Shown here: piece by piece, positions 24,391 through 33,905 of the stretch
Numbering within the stretch: position 1 is the first letter of the stretch
Layout: every line of letters starts with the position of its first letter
Assembly: GCA_003931895.1 (NCBI GenBank)
Contig: RRZV01000012.1
Coordinates: 1-36,669, forward strand
DNA from: Mesohalobacter salilacus
Lineage (GTDB): Bacteria > Bacteroidota > Bacteroidia > Flavobacteriales > Flavobacteriaceae
Length of the DNA stretch: 36,669 nt
Reading direction: 5' to 3'
Notes under the pieces: model-generated
The model's input: only the letters and a program-made list of their open reading frames with translations
Database searches by the model: none
Told to the model about the DNA's origin: nothing
Program-made: the position numbers and the translations under genes

Positions 24391-25758
24391 ATGCGTAAAC
24401 TCCTTATCATCGGTGCTGGAAAATCTACCGCTTCTTTAGTCCGATTTTTAGCCCAAAAATCTCAAGAACAACAATTAGAAATCACTATTGCAGACAAAAA
24501 CCTCCCTCAAGCTCAAAAAATAGCAGAAATTTCAGATCATTTAAAAGCTGAAAGTTTAGATATTTTTGATGTAAATGACAGAGAAGAAGCAGTAAAACAA
24601 GCAGACATTATCGTTTCAATGCTACCAGCAAGATTTCACATAGAAGTCGCTAAAGATTGTTTGAAATTTGAAAAAAATATGGTTACAGCTTCTTACGTTT
24701 CTAAAGAAATGCAAGCACTTGATGATAAAGTAAAAGCTAAAGGTTTAACTTTTATGAATGAAATTGGTGTCGATCCAGGCGTTGACCATATGAGTGCCAT
24801 GCAAGTCATAGACCGAATTAAAAACCAAGGTGGTAAAATGCTGATGTTCGAGTCCTTTACTGGCGGTCTCGTTGCGCCAGAAAGCGACGATAATTTGTGG
24901 CATTACAAATTTACATGGAACCCCAGAAACGTCGTCGTTGCTGGTCAAGGTGGTGCCGCTAAATTTATTCAAGAAGGCAAATACAAATATATACCTTACC
25001 AGCGATTGTTTAGAAGAACAGAATTTCTCAAAGTGCCAGGTTACGGCAAATTTGAAGGGATTGCCAACCGAAATTCATTGCAGTATCGAGATATTTATGG
25101 TTTAGAAAATATACCAACGTTGTATCGCGGAACCTTACGACGCGTTGGCTATTCCAAAGCTTGGAATGTTTTTGTGCAACTCGGTATGACAGAGGATACT
25201 TATGTGATGGAAAACACTAAAGAGATGAGTTACCGCGAATTTGTCAATTCATTTTTACCCTATTCGCCCTCTGATTCGGTTGAGTTAAAACTAAGACATA
25301 ACCTTAAAATAGATCAAGACGATTTAATTTGGGAAAAACTCTTAGAACTCGATTTATTCAATCCCGATAAAAAAATAGGTCTCAAAGAAGCTACGCCAGC
25401 TCAAGCCCTTCAAAAAATATTAGAGGATAAATGGATGCTTCAACCAAATGATAAAGATATGATTGTGATGTATCACAAGTTTGGCTACGAATTAAAAGGA
25501 GAGAAACATCAAATCGATTCTACTATGGTTAGCGTTGGCGAAGACCAAACTTATACGGCTATGGCCAAAACTGTTGGTTTGCCTGTTGGTATGGCGACGC
25601 TTAAAATATTAAATGGAGAAATTACTAGAAGCGGTGTTTTACGACCGATTTATCCAGATATTTATAATCCGATTTTAAAAGATTTAGAAGAATACGATAT
25701 CAAATTTAATGAACAAGACGTTGAATATTTGGGATATAATGTTGAGAATGTAAATTAG
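24391..25758 (+). CDS. saccharopine dehydrogenase-like NAD(P) oxidoreductase
   Basis: The 455-residue protein has a Rossmann domain at residues 1-125: IIGAGKSTASLVRFLA at the N-terminus, SMLPA at 76-80 and SYVS at 101-104. The saccharopine-dehydrogenase C-terminal catalytic domain follows, beginning with GVDPGVDHM at 126-134. This resembles the glutamate-forming half of the lysine-degrading bifunctional enzyme LKR/SDH. In Bacteroidota such proteins act in lysine breakdown through saccharopine, though carboxynorspermidine dehydrogenase is a related alternative and is less likely here. No partner lysine-ketoglutarate reductase is next to it. It is cytosolic, probably monocistronic, with 149 bases before the next gene. 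Confidence 0.88.
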   Translation: MRKLLIIGAGKSTASLVRFLAQKSQEQQLEITIADKNLPQAQKIAEISDHLKAESLDIFDVNDREEAVKQADIIVSMLPARFHIEVAKDCLKFEKNMVTASYVSKEMQALDDKVKAKGLTFMNEIGVDPGVDHMSAMQVIDRIKNQGGKMLMFESFTGGLVAPESDDNLWHYKFTWNPRNVVVAGQGGAAKFIQEGKYKYIPYQRLFRRTEFLKVPGYGKFEGIANRNSLQYRDIYGLENIPTLYRGTLRRVGYSKAWNVFVQLGMTEDTYVMENTKEMSYREFVNSFLPYSPSDSVELKLRHNLKIDQDDLIWEKLLELDLFNPDKKIGLKEATPAQALQKILEDKWMLQPNDKDMIVMYHKFGYELKGEKHQIDSTMVSVGEDQTYTAMAKTVGLPVGMATLKILNGEITRSGVLRPIYPDIYNPILKDLEEYDIKFNEQDVEYLGYNVENVN

Positions 25759-25907
25759 TATTTATTAAAAATCAATTAACTAAGCTTGAAGTAACAATAA
25801 TTTAACGCTCAAATCAAATTTCTAAACAATTTGTTGATTTTTAGCTAATGTGTTTAAAGATTTAGGATGATAATTTTATCAAAAATTAAATCTTAAATTA
25901 TAGTCTT

Positions 25908-28900
25908 ATGAAACACATTACTTTATTCATGTTATTATTGATTTCTAGTTGGGCTTCTGCTCAAATTATTAGTCAATATGTCGAAACCGAAAGCGGGACT
26001 TCCCCGAAAGGTTTAGAAATTTTAAATAATACCCCTGCGGCAATTGATTTTTCTGTTGATAATCTTATCATAGAAAAAGGCACTAATGGTGCAGCACCAA
26101 GCCCAGATTTCACTATTGATAGTGGTGTATTGCAGCCTGGAGAAGTTTTAGTTGTCGGCACGATTGATATGCAACCTGCTGCGACTGCAAACAGCGTTTT
26201 ATTTTTTGAAAAAAACTTCACCTTTAATGGTGATGATGCCTTGGTTTTAAAGTTAGGGACAACAATTACCGATGTTTTTGGTAATCCTAATAATGACCCT
26301 GGAAATGCTTGGGAAGCCAATGGTGTTTCAACGCGAAATTCAAACATTGCTTTATTAAGCAGTATTACCTCAGGAGGATTGGTAGGTTTTACAGATCCAA
26401 GTACAAGGTTTGAAACTATTAATACTACTCCATCAGATATTGTTAATGGTGGTTTAGATGGATTTGGTATTGCGCCAAATAATTCTTCAAACACTAATTT
26501 CGAATTACAGCTTTTGCACTATGCTGATGTAGATGGAAATGAAGAGAGTGCTCTTGACGCGGTAGATGAATTCTCTGCTTTGGTTGATTTTTTCCAAAAC
26601 GACCCTGCTTACAGTAATAATACACTGACTGTAACCTCAGGAGATCTCATTATTCCAGGACCTCGATTCTTTGCTGCAGAAAACAATGCTGTAAGAAGCC
26701 TTTCAGGAAGTAATGAGCCTGGTCATTTAGATATTGCTTTTGCTAATGCCTTCGGCGTTCAGGCGGCTGGTTTTGGTAACCACGAGTTTGATCAAGGGCC
26801 TGGCGAATTGTTTGATGCTGCTTTTAGTAGCGAGTCTTCTGGTGGGGTTACCTTTCCTGGATCTACTTTTCCATGGCTTTCTGCAAATATAGATTTTACA
26901 AGTGATGGCGATTTCTCTGGCGTTATTGGTACAGACGGAGACAATGTTTCTAACCTGGACAGTCAGGTAGCTAAGTATGCTGTTGTAACAGTTGATGGAG
27001 AAACCATAGGATTAGTTGGTGCAGTTGCTTCAAGTTTTCCAGACATCACTTCTATGGGTAGTTTAACTATAGCTCCAGCTCCAGGATCGAGTATTGCACA
27101 ATTAGCAGCAGAAATACAGCCAAGTGTAGATGCGCTTAAAGCATCTGGTGTAAATAAAATTATTCTTTTAGCCCACATGCAGGCTATCAGTATTGAGAAA
27201 CAACTGGCAACGCTATTAGATGGTGTAGATATTATTGTAGCTGGAGGTTCCAATACAAGAATGGGTGATAGTAATGATACCTTATTCGGAAACTCGTTTG
27301 TTTCAGATCCAGCTTTTGACGAAACTTACCCATTTCAATCTACAGATGCAGTTGGAGATCCCGTTCTTGTTGTAAACGTTGACGCGGACTACAAGTATCT
27401 TGGTAGATTAGTTGTTGAGTTTGATAATAATGGAATAATAGATTTGACTTCGTTAGACGATACGGTAAATGGTGCATACGCATCCAACGAATCTATGGTA
27501 ACTTCATTAAATGCAACTCCAATACCAGAAGTAGTAGCTTTGAGAGATGCCGTACAAGGAGTTATCAGTTCGCAATTCAATAATGTTGTTGGGTTTTCAA
27601 GCGTTTATCTTGACGGTAGACGTTCTCAGGTGAGAACTCAGGAAACCAACCTTGGAAACTTGACCGCAGATGCCAACCTTTGGTACGCTAATCTTCTTAA
27701 TCCTGCTGCTGATGCAGGCGTAGATATTTCCCTTAAAAACGGAGGTGGATTAAGAACTGAAATTGGTTCGGCTGTACTTCCTGCCGGCTCCAATGATCCT
27801 AATGATATTGTATTCTCTCCTCCAGCAAATAATGGCGTTTCAGAAGGACATTTACGAGCCACATTACGTTTTGACAACGGTCTTGTTAGGCTTACATTAA
27901 CTGCCGATGAATTAATTACTATCATAGAACACGGTCTTGCGGAAGTTGCACCAGGAGCACAACCAGGACGATTTCCTCAAGTCGGTGGTATGAGTTTTGT
28001 CTACGACCCTAATCAGCCTGCAGGTAGTAGATTGGTTGATTTGGTTATTGATAAAGGCGATACTGATCCCACTAATGATGTAGTTGTTTTAGATAATGGT
28101 GTAAATGTAGCGCCAGCTGGTGTGACTTTTAATATGGTAACGCTCAACTTTTTAGCCAATGGTGGCGATAGCTATCCATTTGATCAGTTAAGTGCTCCAA
28201 ACCGAATAAATTATTATAACGGCCCTGGTTTTGGTGAGACAATTGATTTTCCTGATGGAAATCTTGCCAATGACCCTGGTAATAACAATACGTTCAGTAA
28301 TACAGGTGGAGAACAGGATGCCGTGGCTGAGTATATGTCTACTTTTCACTCAGATAATGCTTCTGCTTTTAATAGTGCAGAGACCGATGCAAGCCAAGAC
28401 ACAAGAATTGTTGTTGGAGCTGCTCAGTTAGATCTTCAAGTCACTGAATTATTCCCAGGTCAAGCTGGAAATGATTTAACTGAAGATTGGTTTGAAATTA
28501 AAAATATAGGTTCTGTAGCTTGGGTTTCAGGAACAGATCCAGATTTGTATTACGATGACGAATCTGCAGATGCTACAACAGCAGACCTTGTTCAAGGAAT
28601 TACAGATATTCAGCCAGGAGAATCGGTAGTTGTAGTTATTTCAGGTGATCCAGCAGATGTAACCACATTTGAAAATGTTTGGGGTGAAGTTTTAGATTTA
28701 ACTAATGTTAAAATTGGTTTTGTAGATGGTTCAGGACTTGGTGGCGGTGGTGATGCTGTAAACCTTTGGTTAGGCGATCCGTTAACATCTTCACCATTTG
28801 AAACTGCTTCTTATCCAGATACAGCTGCCAATGATGCTCAATCTTTTGATGTTGAATTAGGTGCATTTAGTACAGTAGGAAATGCTAACGGTGCAGTTGC

Positions 28901-31607
28901 TACTCTGCAATTAGGTGGTGATGCTGCTGATACGCCAAACATTGCTTCTCCAGGTGATGCTTTACCTTTACCAGCCGATTTAGTCGTAACAGAAATTTTT
29001 CCAGGTCAATCCGGTTCAGATTTAACGGAAGACTGGTTTGAAATTAAAAATAATGGTGGAACGGCTTGGGTTTCTGGGACCGATCCAGATTTATATTACG
29101 ATGATGAATCTGCAGATGCAACGACGGCAGATTTAATTCAAGGGCTTACAGATATTCAACCTGGTGAGTCTGTTGTGGTCTTATTAACAGGTAATACCGC
29201 AGATCTGACTACATTTGAAAATGTTTGGGGAGCAGTTTTAGATTTATCAAATATTGAAATAGGTTTTGTTGATGGCGCTGGACTTGGTGGCGGCGGTGAT
29301 GCGGTCAATCTTTGGTTAGGCGATCCTTTAGCTTCTTCACCATTCGAAACGGCTTCATATCCAGATACAGCAGCCAATGATGGTCAATCTTATGATGTAG
29401 ATTTGGGTGCATTTAGTGTCGTTGGTAATGCCAATGGTGCTGTTGAAACACTTGCTTTAGGTGGTGACGCTGCTGATGTCCCAAATATAGGTTCGCCTGG
29501 CGATGCACAGCAAACGACACAAGTTCAATTGGCATTTGATGAAACAGTCGTTTCAGTGGATGAAAATGCGGGTAATGTTACAGTTAGCGTTTCACCTTCT
29601 ATTGCCCCAGCAAATTCACCAAGTGTTGATGTTTCTGTAATGATGGGTGGAAGCGCTATTGATGGTACTCATTTCAGTTTTACGACTACAACTTTAAATT
29701 TCCCATCAGGTTCAACAGCAGCTCAAACTGTTACAATTCCTATTATTGATAATAACACCGACGATTCTAGTGTGTTTTTTGCTTTAGAACTATCTAATCC
29801 AGTTAATGCTACTTTAGGTAACTCAGTTTTACCAGTTTATATTTTAGATGATGATAACGATGTGCCTGTAACAGACGATACAGTTTTAGATATGAATTAC
29901 TTGACAAGTTACACAGTTGATTCAAATGGTACAGCAGAAATTTCAAAATTTGATCCCAATACGCAACGTTTGTATGTCGTCAATGATGATAAAATAGAAA
30001 TCATAGATTTATCTGATCCAACTACACCATCAACAATCAGCAATATTGACGTAACACCTTTTGGTGCGAGCGCTCAAAGTGTTGATGTTAATAACGGAAT
30101 AGTAGCCATTGCTGTAGCTGCTAATGTAGAAACTGATCCTGGCTCTGTTTTATTCACAGATATTGATGGTAATAATCCAGTGCAAGTAACCGTTGGGGCT
30201 TTACCTGATATGTTAACTTTTACACCTGATGGGAATTCCGTTTTAGTGGCTAACGAAGGTCAACCAAGTCAAGATTATACAATTGATCCTGAAGGTAGTG
30301 TGAGTAAAATTGATGTTTCAGGTGGTTTAACAGGAATTTCTCAAGCTAATGTTACTGAAATTAATTTCAACGCTTTCGATACTCAAGAAGCGACTTTAAT
30401 TGCTAATGATGTTAGGATTTTTGGTCCAGGCGCTTCAGTTTCTCAAGATTTAGAGCCTGAATTTATTACTATTACAGAAGATAATCAAACGGCATATGTG
30501 GCTTGTCAAGAAAACAATGCTTATGCCATTATAGATTTGACAACCAATACGGTTACTGACATCAAATCTTTTGGGTTAAAAGACCACAGTTTACCTGAGA
30601 ATACTTTAGATACTTCAGATGAAACTGATTTTATATTTGATGCGTCTTGGCCAATCAAAGGGATGTATATGCCTGATGGTGTTGCGACTTACAATCTTGG
30701 CGGTGTCAATTATCTTATCACTGCAAATGAAGGGGATGCCAGAGAGTATGCGGCTTTTGAAGAAGAAAGAGATCTTACTGATGCCGACTTTACACTTGAC
30801 CCCTCAGTATTCACAAACATTGATTTATTAGAATTAGAGTCTAATCTTGATGGTATTAACTTTACAAACGCTTCTGGAGATGCCAATAATGACGGCTTGT
30901 TTGAAGAGCTGCACGTGTTTGGTGGTCGTTCGTTTAGTATTTTTGACGTCGATGCAGGAAACTTAGTTTACGATAGCGGCAATGACTTTGCCCATATCAC
31001 CGCTGCAGATCCAGTTTACGGTGCAATTTTTAATGCCAGTAACAGTAATAACTCTTTTAAAAACAGAAGCGATAACAAAGGCGTTGAGCCTGAAAATGTG
31101 ATTGTTCAGGAAATTGACGGTAGCTATTACGCCTTTATCATTTTAGAACGCATTGGTGGTGTGATGGCTTATGATGTCACAAATCCGTCGGTTCCTGTAT
31201 TTTTAGAATACGAAAACAGTAGAGACGCTACACCAGGCGCGCCAGAAAGTGGTGATTTAGGACCAGAAGGTATCGTTTACGTTGCACCAGAAAATAGTGG
31301 TACGGGCAAAGCCTTATTGGTGTTATCCAATGAAGTCAGTGCGACCTTATCTATTTACGAATTGAGCAATATCACCTTATCTACTCAAGATTTTGATTTG
31401 AATGGTTTGAGTTTTAAAGTGTATCCAAATCCTGCGGATTCAATTTTAGAAACAGACCAAATTGGGGATTACACTGTTTTTAACTTGAATGGACAAAAGG
31501 TAATTGAAGTTACAAATACTTCTAAAATCAATGTTGAAAACTTGTCTAGAGGAATTTACCTTATTAAAAATGAAAAAGGAAACAGCTTAAAATTCATTAA
31601 GCGCTAA
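25908..31607 (+). CDS. giant secreted protein: 5'-nucleotidase-like, two lamin-tail-like repeats, Calx-beta, choice-of-anchor I, T9SS signal
   Basis: The product has 1899 residues. In order: a signal peptide (1-19, ending SWASAQ); a lamin-tail-like beta domain (about 20-190); a UshA/5'-nucleotidase-like metallophosphatase (about 200-540) with its C-terminal domain (about 545-830, with NLGNLTAD and FLANGGDSYPF); two near-identical 182-residue lamin-tail-like units (843-1024, 1025-1204); a Calx-beta domain (about 1205-1320); a beta-propeller-like choice-of-anchor I domain (about 1328-1815); and a type IX secretion C-terminal domain (about 1828-1899, with VYPNP at 1838-1842 and GIYLIKN). It should be exported by Sec, then released or attached at the surface by T9SS. 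Substrates may be extracellular phosphoesters. Motifs D246 (SGD), N291-H292-E293 and H423 are kept, but DxH reads D207-V-D209 and GHxH reads GSNT (447-450). It ends in a strong terminator. Confidence 0.88.
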   Translation: MKHITLFMLLLISSWASAQIISQYVETESGTSPKGLEILNNTPAAIDFSVDNLIIEKGTNGAAPSPDFTIDSGVLQPGEVLVVGTIDMQPAATANSVLFFEKNFTFNGDDALVLKLGTTITDVFGNPNNDPGNAWEANGVSTRNSNIALLSSITSGGLVGFTDPSTRFETINTTPSDIVNGGLDGFGIAPNNSSNTNFELQLLHYADVDGNEESALDAVDEFSALVDFFQNDPAYSNNTLTVTSGDLIIPGPRFFAAENNAVRSLSGSNEPGHLDIAFANAFGVQAAGFGNHEFDQGPGELFDAAFSSESSGGVTFPGSTFPWLSANIDFTSDGDFSGVIGTDGDNVSNLDSQVAKYAVVTVDGETIGLVGAVASSFPDITSMGSLTIAPAPGSSIAQLAAEIQPSVDALKASGVNKIILLAHMQAISIEKQLATLLDGVDIIVAGGSNTRMGDSNDTLFGNSFVSDPAFDETYPFQSTDAVGDPVLVVNVDADYKYLGRLVVEFDNNGIIDLTSLDDTVNGAYASNESMVTSLNATPIPEVVALRDAVQGVISSQFNNVVGFSSVYLDGRRSQVRTQETNLGNLTADANLWYANLLNPAADAGVDISLKNGGGLRTEIGSAVLPAGSNDPNDIVFSPPANNGVSEGHLRATLRFDNGLVRLTLTADELITIIEHGLAEVAPGAQPGRFPQVGGMSFVYDPNQPAGSRLVDLVIDKGDTDPTNDVVVLDNGVNVAPAGVTFNMVTLNFLANGGDSYPFDQLSAPNRINYYNGPGFGETIDFPDGNLANDPGNNNTFSNTGGEQDAVAEYMSTFHSDNASAFNSAETDASQDTRIVVGAAQLDLQVTELFPGQAGNDLTEDWFEIKNIGSVAWVSGTDPDLYYDDESADATTADLVQGITDIQPGESVVVVISGDPADVTTFENVWGEVLDLTNVKIGFVDGSGLGGGGDAVNLWLGDPLTSSPFETASYPDTAANDAQSFDVELGAFSTVGNANGAVATLQLGGDAADTPNIASPGDALPLPADLVVTEIFPGQSGSDLTEDWFEIKNNGGTAWVSGTDPDLYYDDESADATTADLIQGLTDIQPGESVVVLLTGNTADLTTFENVWGAVLDLSNIEIGFVDGAGLGGGGDAVNLWLGDPLASSPFETASYPDTAANDGQSYDVDLGAFSVVGNANGAVETLALGGDAADVPNIGSPGDAQQTTQVQLAFDETVVSVDENAGNVTVSVSPSIAPANSPSVDVSVMMGGSAIDGTHFSFTTTTLNFPSGSTAAQTVTIPIIDNNTDDSSVFFALELSNPVNATLGNSVLPVYILDDDNDVPVTDDTVLDMNYLTSYTVDSNGTAEISKFDPNTQRLYVVNDDKIEIIDLSDPTTPSTISNIDVTPFGASAQSVDVNNGIVAIAVAANVETDPGSVLFTDIDGNNPVQVTVGALPDMLTFTPDGNSVLVANEGQPSQDYTIDPEGSVSKIDVSGGLTGISQANVTEINFNAFDTQEATLIANDVRIFGPGASVSQDLEPEFITITEDNQTAYVACQENNAYAIIDLTTNTVTDIKSFGLKDHSLPENTLDTSDETDFIFDASWPIKGMYMPDGVATYNLGGVNYLITANEGDAREYAAFEEERDLTDADFTLDPSVFTNIDLLELESNLDGINFTNASGDANNDGLFEELHVFGGRSFSIFDVDAGNLVYDSGNDFAHITAADPVYGAIFNASNSNNSFKNRSDNKGVEPENVIVQEIDGSYYAFIILERIGGVMAYDVTNPSVPVFLEYENSRDATPGAPESGDLGPEGIVYVAPENSGTGKALLVLSNEVSATLSIYELSNITLSTQDFDLNGLSFKVYPNPADSILETDQIGDYTVFNLNGQKVIEVTNTSKINVENLSRGIYLIKNEKGNSLKFIKR
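28434..29519 (+). repeat. in-frame tandem duplication inside the giant secreted protein
   Basis: Two copies of a 546-base (182-codon) unit lie head to tail. The segment VTELFPGQAG near 28440 recurs as VTEIFPGQSG 546 bases later. By eye about five residues in six are identical, while many third codon positions differ, so the protein sequence is better kept than the DNA. Each unit ends near a NANGAV and SPGDA segment. Confidence 0.9.
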
Positions 31608-31630
31608 ATTGTTATTCAAAGTTTAATATT

Positions 31631-31659
31631 AAAAGCCGTCAATTTTTGACGGCTTTTTT
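31631..31659 (+). terminator. rho-independent terminator of the giant gene
   Basis: AAAAGCCGTCAA (31631-31642) and TTGACGGCTTTT (31646-31657) form a perfect 12-bp stem around TTT, with six Ts at the right end. On the other strand the right part of the hairpin is the last codons and stop of the TIGR01777 gene, so it is coding and terminating at once. Confidence 0.92.
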
Positions 31660-32562
31660 ATTATAAATATCTTCTAAAGCTTGCTCTACATGAACAAATT
31701 CAAACACAAATCCGTGGTCTTGAATTTTGTCTGCACTCACCAGTTGGCTACCGAGCACAATTTGCGCCATTTCACCAAGCAATAACTTTAAAGCAAACTT
31801 TGGTACAGGCGGAAGGAGTATAGGCTTGTCTAATATTTTAGCAATAGCTTGAGTCAATTTTTTATTGTTTACAGGGTTTGGGGCGACGGCATTGTAAACG
31901 CCAGTTAACTCTTCATCCATAACGTGACAAAACATTGAGGCCAAATCTTTAATATGAATCCAAGATTGCCATTGTTGGCCTGAGCCTAAAGTGGCGCCCA
32001 CATAATTTTTAATCGGTTTAGCCATTTGCTCTAAAGCGCCACCATCGCCCGAAAGCACAACGCCAATGCGAAGTTGAGCCACATTGATATTTAAGTTTTC
32101 AAATTGGCTGGATGCTTTTTCCCATTCTTGAACCACGTGACCTAAAAAATCATTGCTTAACTCGGTCTCGGCTTCATCGTAAAGTTTGGTCAGCGAACTT
32201 GGATAAACCCCAATCGCACTTGCAGAAATTAAGTGTTTGACCTTGTGATCAATTTCTGATAGGCTTTGATATAAAAGATTTAAACTGTCTATTCTGCTAT
32301 CTAAAATCGCTTTTTTGTGTTCACTTGTCCAACGTTCAGCCACACTGGCTCCGGCCAAATTGATGATATAGTCTACACCTTCAAAACAAGTTTTATCAAT
32401 TTCTTGTCGTTTTGGATCCCATACGAAACCATTAATATTCTTTTGATTTTCAACTTTTGATTCACTCGTAGTTAAATAATTCACTTCATCACCGCGTTCT
32501 AACAGTTGAGCTGTCAATGCCTTCCCCACCAATCCTGTTGCGCCTGTTATCAATACCTTCAT
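31639..32562 (-). CDS. TIGR01777-family NAD-dependent epimerase/dehydratase
   Basis: The 307-residue protein is an extended short-chain dehydrogenase. The Rossmann motif GATGLVG is at 7-13, and YIINLAGASVAERW followed by KKAILDSRI are hallmarks of the TIGR01777 (YfcH/SDR39U1) family. The C-terminal DUF1731 segment is present (LPPVPKFALKLLLGEMAQIV, then LGSQLVSADKI). The cellular substrate of this family is unknown. It ends inside the terminator hairpin of the converging giant gene, whose stem encodes the KAVKN-stop end. It is divergent from the moxR-bat operon. Confidence 0.92.
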   Translation of the reverse strand: MKVLITGATGLVGKALTAQLLERGDEVNYLTTSESKVENQKNINGFVWDPKRQEIDKTCFEGVDYIINLAGASVAERWTSEHKKAILDSRIDSLNLLYQSLSEIDHKVKHLISASAIGVYPSSLTKLYDEAETELSNDFLGHVVQEWEKASSQFENLNINVAQLRIGVVLSGDGGALEQMAKPIKNYVGATLGSGQQWQSWIHIKDLASMFCHVMDEELTGVYNAVAPNPVNNKKLTQAIAKILDKPILLPPVPKFALKLLLGEMAQIVLGSQLVSADKIQDHGFVFEFVHVEQALEDIYNKKAVKN

Positions 32563-32790
32563 TTTCTTTTTTGTTTAAAAGTAAGGCATAATCTTATTAA
32601 ACTTTGCTAATGAAAAATTAAACTTTTTATACATTTTGCCAATATTTCAATCTCTGCTTATCTGAATCCTTGATTTTTAATCTGTTATGAGTTCCTGTAA
32701 ACTATTTTAACTTTTAACCAGACCTTAACAAGCTCAATACAAATATTTTATCAATTTGCGTTGCTAAATAAAATCCTTAACACATCACCT

Positions 32791-33795
32791 ATGGATGCTC
32801 AAAATACCAATGTTGATATTGCACAAATCAATGAAAAAATTGAAAGAGAAAGTGCTTTTGTCGATATCTTGACTCAAGAAATGAACAAAGTCATTATCGG
32901 TCAAAAAGAAATGATTGAACGCTTACTGATTGGACTTATTGGTCGTGGTCATATTTTACTTGAAGGGGTTCCTGGACTGGCCAAAACACTTGCCATCAAT
33001 ACCTTATCAAACGCTGTTGACGGCTCGTTTAGTCGTATTCAATTTACACCAGATTTACTTCCTGCAGATGTTGTAGGAACCATGATTTACAACATGAAAG
33101 TCAATGATTTTAGCATTAAAAAAGGGCCAATTTTTGCCAACTTTGTCTTGGCAGATGAGATCAACCGTGCACCAGCAAAAGTACAATCGGCACTACTCGA
33201 AGCCATGCAGGAAAAACAAGTCACTATAGGCGATGAAACCTTTATTTTAGACAAACCTTTCTTAGTAATGGCAACTCAAAACCCCGTTGAACAAGAAGGA
33301 ACTTACCCACTTCCTGAAGCGCAGGTGGACAGATTTATGCTTAAAACCGTAATTGACTACCCCAAGATTGAAGAAGAACAACAAGTCGTAAGAGCAAATC
33401 TGGCTGGCGACTTCAACAAGGTCAAATCCGTAGTGTCTATAGAACAAATCTTAAAAGCTCAAGAAGCGGTTAGAGATGTCTATATGGATGAAAAAATTGA
33501 GAAATATATTTTAGATTTAATTTTTGCTACGCGTTATCCAGAAAAATATAACCTAAGCGAAATCAAACCTCTCATCAGTTTTGGGGCTTCGCCTCGTGGT
33601 AGTATCAATTTGGCAACTTGCGCTAAATGCTACGCCTTTATCAAACGCCGTGGATATGTGATTCCTGAAGATGTTAGAGCTATGGTGATGGATGTATTGA
33701 GGCACCGAGTAGGCATTACTTACGAAGCCGAAGCCGAAAATGTAACCTCAGAAGATATAATCGCTAAAATTGTCAACGAAGTAGAAGTGCCATAA
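32791..33795 (+). CDS. MoxR-family AAA+ ATPase
   Basis: The 334-residue ATPase has Walker A GVPGLAKT at 59-66, Walker B in FVLADEINRAPAKVQ, and the MoxR-typical ATQNPVEQEGTYPLPEAQ sensor segment. It probably works as a chaperone-like remodeller for the VWA-domain proteins encoded downstream. The open frame extends ten codons upstream to a TTG at 32761. ATG 32791 (MDAQNTN) is preferred because the upstream codons overlap a possible -7 region ending near 32758. It is the first gene of moxR-DUF58-BatD-like-batA. The 228-base gap upstream is AT-rich, and I see no other feature there. Confidence 0.93.
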   Translation: MDAQNTNVDIAQINEKIERESAFVDILTQEMNKVIIGQKEMIERLLIGLIGRGHILLEGVPGLAKTLAINTLSNAVDGSFSRIQFTPDLLPADVVGTMIYNMKVNDFSIKKGPIFANFVLADEINRAPAKVQSALLEAMQEKQVTIGDETFILDKPFLVMATQNPVEQEGTYPLPEAQVDRFMLKTVIDYPKIEEEQQVVRANLAGDFNKVKSVVSIEQILKAQEAVRDVYMDEKIEKYILDLIFATRYPEKYNLSEIKPLISFGASPRGSINLATCAKCYAFIKRRGYVIPEDVRAMVMDVLRHRVGITYEAEAENVTSEDIIAKIVNEVEVP

Positions 33796-33870
33796 ACAAT
33801 CGCTTTTTTCTTTATCAAAAAACAAATTTAGCATGAACACAAACCAATTTTTAACAAGTTAAAAATAAAG

Positions 33871-33900
33871 TCCTTCCCTTTGGGAAGGATTTAGGATGGG
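33871..33900. repeat. intergenic palindrome before the DUF58 gene
   Basis: TCCTTCCC (33871-33878) and GGGAAGGA (33882-33889) are perfect inverted arms around TTT, followed by TTTAGGATGGG, which looks like a further partial right arm. It ends 5 bases before the DUF58 start codon. Its look is that of dispersed intergenic palindromes I recall from Flavobacteriia; no T-run makes it a terminator. Confidence 0.65.
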
Positions 33901-33905
33901 CTACT

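Noticed and set aside
25973-26494. Open frames antisense to the giant gene (also 26963-27253, 27638-27925, 29156-29377)
   Set aside because: They are shadows of a strongly coding frame, with no family similarity or promoter.
28434-29519. Assembly artefact as an explanation of the duplicated block
   Set aside because: The copies differ at many silent positions and at several residues, so they are real diverged copies.
32761-32790. TTG start ten codons upstream for the MoxR gene
   Set aside because: It lies right next to a possible -7 element ending at about 32758, and the ATG at 32791 gives the usual length and N-terminus for the family.
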